The position numbers and the translations under genes were made by a program. Positions 1-15,300 of a stretch of DNA of 64,000 nt are shown here, piece after piece. The notes under the pieces are model-generated. The model was not told the DNA's origin, made no database searches, and saw nothing but the letters and a program-made list of their open reading frames with translations. The stretch spans positions 13,266,077 through 13,330,076 of the forward strand of contig NC_092582.1 of the NCBI RefSeq assembly GCF_037975245.1, in the 5' to 3' direction. The stretch comes from Apostichopus japonicus (Eukaryota; Echinodermata; Holothuroidea; Aspidochirotida; Stichopodidae). The stretch's first letter is position 1. The number at the start of each line of letters is the position of its first letter.

Positions 1-121
1 TTCTATGATAAATAGGTAACCTATATATTTTTTACCCATTAAAGAGTTTGGTTGAGGTTCTCTGGATGTCTCACTCAAATGTTTTATCAATATAAAATTG
101 TTACACTGCTCTGTTCCATAG

Positions 122-307
122 GAGAGTTTGGCTCCTGCATAGCAATGCAACCAGACACAGCTGGGACTTACTACGAAAACTGTCGCTCTGATGTCTGTGG
201 AGCTGTGCCAGATGAAGTGGATGCCTGCTCAGTCATATTAGGATTTGCCATTTACTGTCGGGAATCCGGAATTAACATAGCAAATTGGAGAACAGAGACA
301 ACCTGTC
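122..307 (+). CDS. Exon encoding the end of a C8 domain
   Basis: The 62 residues include [10 protein letters not shown], a run [20 protein letters not shown] and a closing WRTETTC. This Cys spacing is the C-terminal half of a C8 domain, which in von Willebrand factor, FCGBP and gel-forming mucins follows a VWD domain. A VWD is therefore expected just left of the window. The acceptor AG is at 120-121 and the donor GTAAGT at 308. The in-frame upstream stretch back to 52 is intron read-through. Confidence 0.85.
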
Positions 308-3300
308 GTAAGTTTTTCCATTTATCAATCGGTTAATTTGTGTAATTGTGTCATATCGATGGGAGAGGAGTGAATTGGAAGCCGTATGAATTACCTCAGT
401 TTTAGAATTGAAAAGAAATTATGACTGCTCACTTTGAGAGTTTGTCACTGGTCTTTTCCATAAGTTTGGTACATTAATGTTATCAGTACTGTTTTCAATT
501 TTTTAATTTTGTTTTCAACTGAAAATTGCAAAGTTTCTTCAAAGTTATTTTTCTGCAGTTAATTCTGACTCACAAAATTAGTCCCATATTTGGAGGAATG
601 TTACATTGTTTCAACAGAATTTACATGAAATACTTCTTATTGTTATGATATGCATATCATTCTGTTTAATTTCTATTGTTCTAATCGATTGTAATTATGT
701 CAATCCTATTCATGAATATGCAGTTTGAGCGCATATGGTAACTTGAGATCATTCCCAGTTTGTGTCATTTTTTGCTACAAAGTAAACACTCAGAGTTTCT
801 CATTAGTTCTTGCTAATGAGATTCTCTCGATGTTGGTTTGGTTCTCATTGATGCTGATAACGTATAGCCTAGTGCCAATTAGTTTAGTTCAGTTATTTGT
901 TTCTGTAAATTGATATGCTCTAATCTAACAGGTCTATTATTTCTATATTCTTTTAATAGCTGTAACCTGCAATGTAAATTCAACTTTCAAGTCCAACGGT
1001 GATCCCTGCCCGGAATCGTGTACCAGCTTACTGGATCCCACTGTTTTGACGGGATGCAACTCTACAGGTTCAGTGGAAGGCTGTCAGTGTGATGAAGGAT
1101 TTGTGATAGAGGGAAGAGAATGCGTTCTTCCAGAAACATGCGGCTGTATCAAGGATGGCTTTTACGCTCCAGTAAGTTTTAAGCTGTATTTTGTAAAATT
1201 CCTTCGAATGCAAATTTCCTCCATTAATTATCATTCAAAGCAAACACTTACCTGCTACACTTTCAGAGCAGATCTACCGTCCATTTGGGACAGTCTCTGT
1301 ATAATTTGTTTCCTTTCCGGCTTTCGAGCACTCAGCAGTATGGATATCATGTTTCTATCAGATAAAAGATTAGGAACTGTTCATACTCCCAGTACGAGCT
1401 CTTTGAAGCATGATATGAGAAGATATACCGGAGTAGTATTAGCTTGGAAAATTGTCCCAATTGACTGTATCTAGCCTCCTCTTATTGCATGCGAGAATCT
1501 GGGCAGAGGCTGAAAAAAGTTGGTAAGAGAGATTCACAGCTGTTGGTACAACCACCGTGGATTAGAATAAATACACAACATAACATACCCAACATAACCT
1601 AGGAGTGTTAGCTCAGTGGTTAATGCCGGTGCCTTCCAATCATAAGGTCCCGAATTCTAGTCACTCTAAGATTAATGTATGTCGTCTAGTTACAGAGTTG
1701 TTGACAATTGACAATTCATAATCATGGACGTTAAATATGAATCTCAGAGACTGACTTAGGTCAGCTTGCGGCTTTGATAAGCCAATGAGGCTTCTTCGCG
1801 AGTTCCTGCTTGCAGGAGGATCTAAAATACATACATACAATACATACAAGTTTATGTATGCAACATTACACCAGAAACTTTAGTGAATCATATTTTTGGA
1901 AATGAAATTGACAGTAAAAGAAATCTGTGCTGCAACCTACTCATTTTACAGCTAAGCAATGCACTTGCTGTTGGATTTTTAATTCTTTACATTCTAAGTA
2001 TTATAGTAATATATGTTTAGAATACTGAAACTGAACTTGTAAGAAATAAAGCTCAGAATCAGTAAAGATGGAAGACTAATTGTTATCATCAGTTTTGACA
2101 TTCAGATTTCATTATTGACTTCTTTCGTTCGATTCAGGTGGGATTAGTATTTCAGACGAGTTCCTGTGAGCTTGAATGTACCTGTTATGGTTATAATAAT
2201 CTGACATGTAGAAATGTCAGTTGCCATGACGATGCTGCGTGTACACCAAACGGTTGCATCTGTCTTGAGGGCTATGTAGGAGACGGATTTACCTGTCAAG
2301 GTAAGGGCTTGATCTGTTTTCTAACATAAGCTTCACCATGCATTTATAGAATTAGATGCACAGAAAATTTCTTAATTTCCATTGAGTTAGTCGTGTATGT
2401 ATAACTAGCTTGCATATTGTCCAGGATAAGAGTGACTTTGAAGTGCTGCAATAGTTTATGAATTTTATTTGAACTTATTGAATTGTATATTTAAGCTGTC
2501 GGTGAATTACAGAAATTAAGAAACTGTTCATTGGATAATATACCTTTAGGGATTCTGAGTGGTGGATCCAGGGATTGGCCACCTGGTAACATCATTTGGC
2601 ACTAAAAGATATCTACAAATATAATTGTTATGACAATTAAGATAGACAGTGAAGAAATAGCTTTCATTAGTTTTTAGCCTTTTTTTTCGTATGTACACAA
2701 CTATTTTGATATTTCTACATATCTATCTTGACTAACCTCCTCTCAAATGAGATCCAAGCTTATTTCTGGAATTACGTAATGCTGTCATAAATTCTTTGAT
2801 GTTTCTGTCTTGTATCTTGGGCAAATACTTCTGAAGCTTCAGTTTCAAAGTTACAAAATTTCAAGTTCTAATCACCAAATGTCGTCGTGCATTCTTTGAT
2901 GTTTCATAATAGGAAAATATCTTTACAGCTAGTTTCAAATATCCCTTTTGGTTTATTAAACAAAGTGAAATATAATTGAAAAGAACAATGAATAAACAGT
3001 TAAAAAAACACACACAGGAAGAGACCAAGTAAAACATGTCTGTCTCCATCAAAAATACAGTACATGTTGACAAATTTGGTCATTTTGTAAAATATTTTTT
3101 ACAGTGTAGAATTACTGTGTTTCCAAATTGTGCCATTTTGATATAAAGTACTGTTCTCTCCCTTTTCATAGTGGAATGCAACGAAGGCCAGTTAACCTGT
3201 CAGGACGGAACCTGTATCAGTGCAAATAATGTGTGTGATCTTAGTCCACAATGTCCTGATTCTTCGGATGAGTTTGAAGCGCTCTGTTGTGGTACGTCTC

Positions 3301-6300
3301 ACTGGCAGTGAATAGCCAGAAACTGGAAGCCTCTCATATTGCAAAATTCTTAATCTGTGATTCACATTTGAAAGTCATTTCCAGTTTCCATTCCAGCATT
3401 TACATATACAGAAATAGACAAGCGATCATTAAAATGTGTGTTACCTGTGTGAAAGAAACGTGTGAGACCTTCATATTTAGCAACGCTGTAGTTTCTTTGA
3501 AAGAATAGATATCTGAGCGACACACAACTAAATTTTAAAGTAGCAACAAGATTATAAGATGTAGCCAACCAAAATAGCCACAAATAGGTTTCAGAAAGTT
3601 ACAAAATATTTTGAGTTTCTTTGATTATTTAGGACTACCTTCTTTTTTTGGGGGGGTATAATTTTCCTGATAATCTTTGTTTTAGAGACATAAACTGACC
3701 AAGCATTCCTCCCTGTGTTTTGGTTGCATATCAAAATGCCTCTAATTGCTTCATTCTATGGTTTCTGTAAGAGAACAAACATGCATTATTAGTATATGTA
3801 TATATAGATTTCTTTGGTATTTATATATAAGTAAGGTGATATTTTGAAAAAGGGGAACAAGAAATATTTAACCAAAGTTGAAATATAAATGCAGGCTATC
3901 ATCTTTCATTGGACAATATGTTCCATTACTAACAGATGAAATGGGTTCACAGGATCATTGTCCAGGACCAAATCTATTCCGTTGTCCATTAGAGGGAGCA
4001 TATCTTTCGGTTTCCCTTCAGTGTGATGGCTATGTCGACTGTTCTGATGGTTATGACGAAGATCCAGCCTTGTGTTCAAGTAAGATTTTGATACATTTAT
4101 TAAACAGTTTGATTAAATATGTTATGGTGTCGGCTATGATGGTGTCATATGATAACTTTTATGATAACTAAAACTGGGATTAAAAAATCCTAATCGGCCC
4201 TGTCCATAATTCTTGGATAAAGTAATAGTTCCTTTAAAGTGTTCTTAAAGCAATTACTATACATCGATTCATTTCCATCGATTCATGTAGCACCGGTGGA
4301 GTTTGGATGGAGAAGCTATATTTCGCCATTACTATGTGCTAACATTGGTCACAGATGTAGTCTTTCATTGCAAGCACTATCAAGGTTATAAAGTATATAT
4401 TGATTGCATGGTATGTAAAAAGGGTTTACTTCATGTGTATGGATACTATATGTACATACTATGTATTAAGCACTTCTTTAGAAGTTTGCCTTAGATTCAA
4501 CAACCCTACAGGCACTCCCTTCATTGTGTGACTGAATTTATACTGCAGCAGGACAACATTTGAATTTGTTAAAGTAGCATTTCTGGATCCAAAACAGTAT
4601 TTTGAGTAATTGTCTCTTCAACTATATTTTCTTCCATGACATAAATAGAATAATTTTGAGTTTTTGTATTATGATTTTTTGAAGACTTTTGTCATCCACC
4701 ACCAAGTATCAACAGCAGTTATTTCACACCGGTGCTGTCCAGGTATCAGAGAGGGGATTTGGTCACCTACGTCTGTTCCAAGGGGTACACCCTCTTTGGG
4801 AATGATACACGAGTGTGCAATGGTTCCTGCTTTAAAACTGTGGATTCTCCAGTCTGCCTAGGTGAGAGGGGATCTCATTCATTTGAATTTGATAAAGAGA
4901 CATATGGTTGACAGAATTGACCAACCTCGACAAAACCTATGTCGATCGTTACAAATAATTACTAAATAATTGTAAAAAACAAAAGACTTAATCTTTACTG
5001 GATCTTGGTTCAGTCACTAGATACAATCCATCTTGCTTGTGGATTAATATTTTGTTTGGAGAAAGGTACCTGTGTTGCACATTGTTGATTTGGTATTAAA
5101 TTTCTGTTTTTTTTTTTTGGGAAAATTTGATAAACACTGTTTATAGATCCACTGCTTTCTTTGAAGATTTCCTCACTTTTGATAAAGCAAAGTGTGCCAA
5201 AATTTGATACGCTAGTAACATTTCATCACTTGCATTGAACTTGAGATATAGCAGGGAGTTTATACACCAATATCGTTACCTTCCTGTCATCTTCAAAGAA
5301 AACCCTTCTCTGTTAAACTCGGCAGTGTTTACATGTTTTACAGAATTGCATGACCTCAATATAAAATTTTAAATTATGCAGGAAATCGTATGAAACTGCA
5401 TCAAACTTTGTCAACTTTGGAAGATTCAGGTATGCATCGATATGAGATTTCTACGAATTGAACTATCAAAGCTTCAGTTAACGAGAATCCATATTAGCCA
5501 TCAACCGTTAGCCAGGCAGATACCTCAGTAAGTACCTTACAAGCTGGAGGAGCCAAAAGTCAAGCTATAATTTAAATTATTTGTTAATTATGTATTGCAT
5601 AGTTATATATTTTTACGTTTTTAATCTGGCAGAGAATTGCGATCTGCCCGTAGCGCCACTTTTCGGAACATTGAACACGACGGACGACACCCACGGTGCT
5701 GTTATTAGTGCGGTATGCAATGCCAACTATGAACTGGCATCTCCAGGATCTTACCTTACTTGTGACGATGGAACACTGATCGGAAGCCTCTCATACTGTC
5801 AATGTAAGTAGTCAGATTGTTTCTGTTTACCTTTAGCAATGTTTGATGTTTTCATTTGTCTATACATGTATGTGTGTTTTTTTTTCTTAGTTGGTTTTAG
5901 TGGAAGGTGAAGTTGGAACACCTGGCAGTATTCCTTTCACTCAATACCAACTTGATAGGATATGAGAAGGACAGAGGAAACTACTTGATCTCCCATCGGA
6001 ATTTATCAAGAATGTCAAGTTAATGAATATAATTAGAAAGCAAACAGAGGATGTTCTAATGAGAGGAATAGAACAATTATTACTAATAACAATTCACCAT
6101 GAAACAATTTTTTTTTGAAAATTTCAATTTAAGTTACAAGATAATTTATTACAATTTGACATACGCTAATTACATACAATACCATGTACAACACAATATA
6201 TAATACAATATACAATATAATAGATGAGATAATAATATATACATTACAATATGATGTAATATAATAAACAATATAGTATACAATATTATATACATAACAA

Positions 6301-9300
6301 TATAATCTACAATACAATAGGTAATATTATATACATAACAATATAATCTACAATACAATATACATTTCCACAACACAATATACAATATTATATTCCATGT
6401 AATATACAATATTATATTCCATGTAATATACAATATAATTCAAACACAACTAAATGTAATTTAAAATTTGCATGATATAAGTATATTGAGGTAAAATTAG
6501 CTACTCTCTATGTACTCTATAATCTTGTCTTTGGCCTACCTAATCTTCCTTTCAATCAAGTTGGTTTCTTTTAATTGTATCCATTCTCAGTGATTGACTT
6601 GTGTCTATCTGATCCCTGCAAGAACAATGGTACCTGTTCTAATAACATTGGGTTCGTTAGTTGTGCCTGTAAAGATGGATGGATGGGAGCTACCTGTGAG
6701 GAGAGTAAGTCCACTTATGTAAAGCTTCATTTTATGGATTAACTGTTAGTCTAATGCATTCCACATGAAGATGTGGTTTATATTCTATTCTGAACGTAAC
6801 AGACATGGTTCATATAGAATGACATTCAGAGGGTCAAACTTGAAATAATCTTGGTAAATACACTTCTGTGTCAAAATATAAATTCTGTATGGTGATATGG
6901 TGTATATATTTCTGTATGGTGATAAGGTGTGGATACAGTAACTATATCAAACACTGATGCTAGCCCAGACTCTTACTTTACTGTTAATACAATATTTTAC
7001 AGTATTGAGTACGTCTAGCTGTTTAGTTTCACAGAGTTAATACCGTGAATTGGTGGTCAAGCATATTTTGTTGTATCTCCTAGGATTACTTAACACTGAA
7101 CTAGCCTGGTTGTTTGGGGAACATGGGGAACTAGTGATGGTTTTCTAGCAAAACAAAATTAACAAGTAATTCTTTTCATGTTTACAGATATTGATGAGTG
7201 CCTGGGAATGAATGATTGTGATCAAAATGCTACTTGTATCGACAACCCTGGATCCTATACATGTGTATGTAATGACGGCTTCACTGGAGATGGGTTTTAC
7301 TGCAGAGGTGAGGGTATTATCGGATTATGTAGCTAATTCTATGAATATGCATAAGGATTTGGACTTCAGCTGTAATCTAATAGTGGTTTCAATGGAGATG
7401 GGTTTTAGTGAGGTGAGAGTGTTATGATAGTTTGTCATCCAGTTGTGACAATTTTTTATACACTGTAGTGTCATGTCCCACTTCAGAGCACTCGTATTGT
7501 CAGTACTAGCAGTATGAATATCATGTTTGTATCAGATCAAGGTTAGGAACTGTTTGTACTGTCAATACCAGTGCTTTGAGAGCATGATAGTTGGAGTACA
7601 GTTTGGAGAGGTATTATGTGCCAACTGTCTGAGTTTGTAAATAATTTAATGAATATGCATTAGGCATCGGACTGTAGCTGTATCTCTCATGACGTTTCAA
7701 TGAAGACAGGTTTTACTACTGAGAAGTAATAGTTTTAATATGTAGTAGACCTCTGACTGTTGCTGTATATTCAATGATGTTTGAATCAAAATGGCCTCTA
7801 TTCTAGGGGTCAGACTGGTATAGATATTGTGTAATTAAAACTCATGAATATGCAGTAGATGTCTGTCTACTACAATATTTTTATTGATGGTTTCACTTCA
7901 GATGACATGTGTTAATTCTTACGGTTGTACTATTCACAATTTTATTTTATAAGTAAATACCACTTTATTATGAAATTATTCATGCAGAAAATCGTCTATT
8001 CACCTTTGGAGATGAACAAGGCGACCAACGTTTGACTCAATCTGCTGATATAACCATAGGTGATTCTGAAGATCTAATCTCAGAAACGTTTGTGCCCCCG
8101 GCAGGTTTTCCCATCGGTGATAATTTCTATTACAGCCTGTATGTAAGTTTACTTGTGTTGATTTTGTACCTGTCTTGCCAATTTTTGCTATTTCCTATGT
8201 AAATTTTGGTTAAAAATTTTGTCCGATATTCAAAATGTCAAATCAAATGTGAATATGGAAGTTAAGTTACATCTGCGTTATCTCAGATGTTGTGCTTCCC
8301 TCACTTGGTTGAAAAAGAAATTCTGAAAATTCATCTTATGCGTCAAGCATTCATCAATGTTAACCAATAATTCTTTTGTTCATGAGTTTCTGCCTTCTTT
8401 TCTCTTTCCCTCTCCCACGCCTTGAGCACCCTTCTGGGTGGATATGAATATAAACCACTATTATAATTTTCTTTTGAATTCACTTTTGAAAATGTTTCAT
8501 TTTATTTTCTTTCTCCTCCACAATAGTTTATTGATAATGGTATTGTGGTGTTCATCAATGAAAATGGAGAGAAGTTGAGTTATCCCAACCCTTATTCCTC
8601 TGGATTTGACGGTTCTCAACCGTTGGTTGCGGTTGCTCCATTTTGGACCGACAGTAACCTTGGTAGTGGTCAGGGAGAAGTTTTTTATCAGGTCAGTATA
8701 CTTACATCAGGAACTCCTTACCTTCTGGACAAATTACTTATGCATTTTCCCGCACCATCGGCGCTCAACTCACAAAAAAAACTACCACCAACTATACCTT
8801 AGCCTGCCAAGGGCAGCCGGTCTAGCCAGCTCTATCTGGCCAGAGCCGGTGCCTTGGTCTGGTCATTCTTAATTTGATACAGTGATACAGTGTTTTGTTT
8901 TTGCTGTCAACATTTTATATCTGAGGGGTAAACCATTATAACACTGGATATATGAAAACAAATGAGGAATATGGTCCTACCAAATTATTATTTTATTATA
9001 TATGTTTTTTTGTGTTAATGTGAGGGATATTCTATCATTTTAGTTTATGATCCTTCTATCATCAAATTAATAGGGCATGTCATAATTTTAGCAACTAGTT
9101 AGAATATAGTGCATTGAAAATCTACTTGCCGAAATGACTTAATTCAAAACGAATATGTATCTGTACAGCTGCCAGAAGAATGCAGTTGCTTTTTGGGGAT
9201 GTTGTTGCTACTGGACACCCACGAAATCCATTGGCATTTAGCCAATAAGTAGCCTGAATTTGCAGACTTGGTCATGTGTTCCTATTACGTACACCCTTAT

Positions 9301-12300
9301 CTGTGTATGGGAGTGAATGGAATACGTCTCACACTTTCCTTGCAAAGACGTTTCATTCAATTTGTTTGTTATTCATTGTGAGTGCTCTGTTGCTTGTAAA
9401 GAAGTTAGAAGAATGTTTTTGTTGTCATCGTTATTCTAATCTTATTACAGCTGATACAGTCAGCAAATTGGTCTGGACTGAGGAGCTGATATTATGATTG
9501 ATTTATGATTTACTGAAATATTGTAAAGGTAAATAGCTTGAAACCAGAATAAATATAGATATGGGACCTTTCCTATTTGGACTATGGTTTTCACAGTACG
9601 AAGCTCCTGTCTAAATCCTGGCCTGTAGGACTTTCTAAATGTAGAGCTCAAAATAAACCCTTTTTTGGCACTTCATTTCTTGTTATATATTGTTGATTAT
9701 TTAGGTCTACGAACGTTCGGCTACAAACACTGCCAACCAATCTCAAGTGCTCGACGATGCAGACAATCGCATTCGTGAGTTTGACGTGAACCATTTCAAG
9801 TTCCAGACAACATGGTTGTTGGTCATTACCTGGTATCAAATTCCTTCATTCACCAGTTTGAGTAATGTAAGTTAAATTGTATCTTTCCGATCTGGTTTTA
9901 TGGTTTAATTTAAAGTTTATCTGGTTTTATGGTTAATTTAAAATTTATCTGATTTCATGGTTTAATTTTCCATCAGGAAGGACAAGTTTGCATGTCAAAA
10001 TATTAGTTGATTTATTTATGAAGACAGCAGAGAACTTCTTCTGTTTAGATTTAGTCATTATGTTTGATAAAAGTTTTGTCTGAAATTATTTTTTATTAAT
10101 TTATTTTTATATTCTAGCCTTCATTTATGTATGAACCTACAAGTTAAACTCATTAGATAAAGTGTTAGAACACACCTTAGCAGCTTAAAGGTTCCCTACA
10201 ATGAAATCGCTGAAAGATGTAACAAAAATATACAGATATTTAAGAAAAAAATTATATCTAATGAAGTTCTATGATATTTGTATAAATTGCTTAGCTATGT
10301 AGTACATTTCCGTTAAAATTTCCACAAATTTAGATACCTTGATGTGATAATCAATAGTTTTCACATATTGTTGGCTTAAAATTACACAATGTCTGATATA
10401 CTTATTATTAAAAAACCTAGAAAACTTTTCTGTTTTGTTTAATTGGCAGACAATTATGTCTTTTGTACAAATATTTTTTTTCATTTTGACTGGGTAATAT
10501 TTTACTTCTACATCAGACAAACACGTTCCAGGTTGGGTTAGCTACCGATGGTACCTTCAGCTTTGCAATCTCCAACTACGAAGAGGATCAGATGTTGTGG
10601 AACGTCCCCGCTCTGGCTTCGATGGATGTTGTGATTGGTTTTAACACGGGCACAGGAACCTATATCAACGCCCAACTAGAGACACCTCTGAAGATCGGTG
10701 ACAATAAATTCAAACCGGATCAGTTTCTTGGTAACACTGGACTCGGAGGACGCTGGATCTACAGATTGGAGGCAAACGACGACACCACAGTCAACCCGAA
10801 GAAGTTCTGTCTAGATTGGTACGCCACTCAACCTGCCCATGAAACATGGAGCACAAACTTGGGGACATGTCCTTGTACGTTTGGTCAAGGTGACAGCAAC
10901 AATATGTTGAGGAGTCAATTAGGCACAGCAGCTCTTGGAAGTGGTATTACATCGGTCGTTACCGTGGATACGAGAACACAGCTCAGTCAAAGTGTACTGG
11001 AAACCATTCGGGAAAAACAAAGTAATTTTTTGATCATCTTATTGAGTCATAATTATTCATTTTTATTCAACATTGTTGGGCCTTTTAATGTTCTTTCCTT
11101 ATGGTTACTATACTGGTGTGAGATAGGTAAGTGTGCATAATAATTCAAACATGTTTGACTTGATATTGCTGTACCATGCATTACATCACTGTACACTTTT
11201 TTAAACACTTTGGTCCCATGCTGTACATCGCTGGGCAGTGCTCTTGATTGGCTGTATTCTGCTTTACATTGTGGTACCATTTTTTACATATGCTGTACAT
11301 GTAGACTGTTTGACATATGCTGAACCCTGTTTTACATTGGTGTATATTGCTTTGCAGTTCTGTCCAACTGCTTACTGCTGTACATTGTGGTACAATGTTT
11401 CACATTGCTGTACATACTGCTTAACATAGCGGTGCCTGATTTACATTGGTAGGTGCTGCTGTAAATTGTTGTACAATGCTTTCCAAGTAATGTACAATCT
11501 TTGTTACTGTTGTGCAATGCTTCAGGTTACCGTACACTACCTAAAATATTGTATTAACACTACAGTACACAGCTTAAACTACATCACCTGGCATTTATTA
11601 TTATAGAAGAGTGGTGTGGTAGAGAGGAGAGCATTGGTTCCCTGTTCTCTCTGTTTTCAAGGCCATATTTGTCTTTACATGAGCCTGACACTTTCTGCAG
11701 TTTCTGTTGGGTGATGAAATCCTTGTTCGCCAATTTATACCACTGCTGCAATCATACCTTTGATCTGTTTCAGATTCGGGAGAATCCTTTTGCCTGCAGA
11801 CAGCAATGTCACCATTGGGTAATTCTGCAGGGACCACATGTTGCTATAGGTCTGATGGTTCACTTATAGAAGGGTTTGGTGCGGATGCATATGAAAGCAG
11901 CTTTGCCGTGCGATATCAGTACAGAGATGGACTAGACATGAATGCCTTGTTGTATACATTTTATTTAGGTGAGTGATTGAGTAGCTTATCAAACAGAAAT
12001 GTGAAACGATGTATTTAGTAACTGAATACTAGAATCCCCATTGAAAGGTTAAAAGCTCTGTTATGTCATGAATGTTGTGGTAATGGATACTGGCTCTATC
12101 ATGTTTAAGTTTCTCATCAGTTCATACATGTTTTCTTTCAAGATGGTAGTGCACATGCATGCAGTGACATGCAAAGGTAATTGCTAACAATTTGAGTTGC
12201 TGTTTCAAGTCACACATTAATGTTTTGTCTTGTTGATAAAAATCATGTACAATTGGAATTGTATTTTTCTTTGTCCATTTACGTTCATGTTGCAATCAGG

Positions 12301-15300
12301 TGTTGATAGGGATCATTGGAACATTCCAAAGTCCAAAGCAATGCTTGACATTGTAGCATAGAAACACAAGGGAAATAAAAAAGTGTGTCTCATTTTAAGT
12401 ACGGATTATATTACAGTTTATGACTTAGCACCAAGGCAGAGTTGCTGTGGCTTGTCTAGGGATCCTTACTTTTGTGGACTTTACAGCGAGAAAAGACCAG
12501 CTGGATCCTGCGATGGATATTTACCACCTTCAACATGTGAGTATAATAAAACATGCATATTCATTAGTTTGACCTTCTTAAAGGCATTGAAGACTCGCCC
12601 CAAACCGCGTGCCGCGCTCTGAAATAGTTAACTTTCCATTGCTTGCAAGTGAAGTTTTCTGCTTGTCGCTACAAAATGCAGACAGTAATGAAACGTGATA
12701 CCTTGTTATCTTCAGCTGGACCTGAGATATCCATCGCTGCATCGTTTGTACACTGTGCTGTGGGTATTGACCGCAGTTGTATGTACTGACTGTACACTAG
12801 TGTCTAATTACCGAAGGTAGCAAGCTGTTTGCGTATTGTCTGGGATCGATGGTGGTGTCTAACACTTCTGTTACACCTCATTCGAAACGAGGTCAGATAA
12901 CCGGCATTAGACGTTTCTTTTTGCGCCAGTCTTCACACCCTTTAAAAAATTTATTTTACTGATACAGTTTATGAGTTATTGTTATGTTTTTTGTACCATA
13001 AGTATGTGTAGGTATAATAATACAAAATAACATTTAAGTTACAAATATTTCCTTTTTGAATTATAGTACAATTGTAACATTCTTGTCTGTCAGTATTACC
13101 AACATTTAAAGGTCATCAATTTCAGTCCCAAATTTTAGTGTGGGAAAATAATTAACTAATCAATATAATGTACTTTGAGGAAGCAAATGATCATTGCTTG
13201 ACTCTCTCACATATTAAGGAGCTATATTAATGATCTTTAAATACTCAGTACAAATACGACAAATATACATGCATATTCATTAGTGTTACAATGTCCTCCA
13301 CTCCCAGTTTACTCACATCATTGAAAGCAAGTACCATAGGAGATGTTCTTGTCTGTGAAGGATATAGGCGAATATAATGATGAAGACTCATTTCCTGTTA
13401 AATATATCCTATTACACTGTAAAAATAATTTTCATACAACATAATGTTTCCTACATGAGGGCTCCTCTGGAAAGCAGTGCTTCTGCACTGAGCAGGACTA
13501 CCCTCATTAAAGATAACAATAAGAAAAAATATAAAAAACAACATGTGAATGAAATATATATCTTACATTCATCATTTTAAGTATAATTAATATATATTGA
13601 TAAGTTTACCATCTTTAATATGAAAAAAAATAAACAAATTAAATGATGCTAATTCATTACTTATCTTCATCATTGATATATTACTCATTCTTAATGGTTA
13701 GAAAAATACATCTTGTAAGTTAAATTCTTGAAAACAGACAAAACCTAGGTATAAAAATGATGCTTCTCTAATCAATTCAACTTAAAACTGTCGACGAGTA
13801 AACTAGTATGATGTGTCGACGAGTAAACTAGTATGATGTTGGCTTATGTTTTCATGACTCTTCAGCTATCCAGCTTTCCAGCCCTCCTACACCTCGATTT
13901 GGTTTGAACCGGTCCTTTCATCTCCCATTTATTTTCTCCCGTCTTAGCTTGGGTCGTTGGTGATCCGCATTTCACAACTATGGATGGATACCAGTATACC
14001 TTCAACGGTCTTGGAGAATACCAGCTGGCGCTGATATACGACGAAAACAAAATCTTGTACGAGATCCAAGGACGAACGAGAAGGGTCCTCCGTGATGGGC
14101 AGCCCACTGGAGCTACGTATTTTGATGCTTTTGCTATCGCTCATGAAAACTCATTGGTAAAACATAAGTATTACTCCTAACTGCTACATCTTTAATCTTA
14201 GTATTACACAAAGTAGGCACCGCTAGACTGCAAGGATGTATGTATGTAATTTAGTTCCTCCTGCAAGCAGGAACTCGCGAAGAAGCCATCATTGGCTTAT
14301 CAAAGCTGCAAGCTGACCGGAGTCAGTCTCTCACATTCATATTTAACGTCCAATATTATGAATTGTCAATTGTCAACAACTCTGTAACTGGACGACATAC
14401 ATTAATCTTGGAGTGATTCAAACTCGGACCTTTTGATTGAAAGGCACCAGTGTTAACCACAGAGCTAACACTTCTGGATAATCTAACTTGTTTGATAGAA
14501 CATTAAGCAGCCTCTCTGCAGCTTTTCCTTTTAACTTGGTGTCTTTGATTGCCATAGTTGTTCTTTATTCTCTCGGCAATGAAGATTTGCTTTTCACTTC
14601 TAATTCTTTCGTTCTAGTAAAGTTTCCACACCATCAGATTGTGAGAATTGAAAGCTTTATTATCTTTAAAAAAATTGAATACATTATAAGCATGTTCTCA
14701 ATTGAGCCAGATTTGAATGTTTCTTGCATGATACTAGTAAATTGATTTTAACATCATCATTAAACATTCTTTGCTTGTAACAAAGACAGCAGAGGTTTCA
14801 GCATTATATAATCATGCTACCTCTGTTTCTTTCTTTCAAAGCAATCTGAAAGGTTATGTAGTTTACTCCTTGTTATATTTAATATCCAATCAGGGCTTGA
14901 ATGAACCAATTGCTTGGCACCATCAACAGATAATCCTAATTGCCCTTTTACCAATTGCCGCTACGGACAGCGACAACAAACATGTCCTGAAATGAATTTG
15001 ATTCATTAAACTTTGACTTATTGATAGGACATCTGAGAATATGTTAAAAAGTTGTGGAAGAAAAAGGTATACATTCGTGTATTCTGTATGTGTTTTCTCT
15101 CATTTTGGAAACTATGCCCCCCTGATGCCCTTTTGAAAGCTGAAAAGTTGCAGTGGCTACGTGCCACTTCAATAAATATTCAAGGCAATTTCTAACTGGA
15201 TCTTACAAAATTGACTTGCCACATGTCGATCCTTAATTCGAGTACTGCTTCCAGGGTGTCAGGATTGTTTCATTTTTAAGAAACTTTGGGTATAAAATGG

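Noticed and set aside
1602-1675. A functional tRNA gene
   Set aside because: The tRNA-like sequence is the head of a SINE: it continues into the shared body and recurs seven more times, and the B box of this copy is damaged.
6129-6433. Minus-strand Tyr/Ile-rich open frames
   Set aside because: Produced by the ACAATAT microsatellite; composition is entirely that of the repeat. The same applies to 44497-44912.
10592-11140. Long open frame treated as a separate 182-codon gene
   Set aside because: It is the central part of exon 10517-11021 (NIDO/AMOP) plus intron read-through beyond the donor at 11022.
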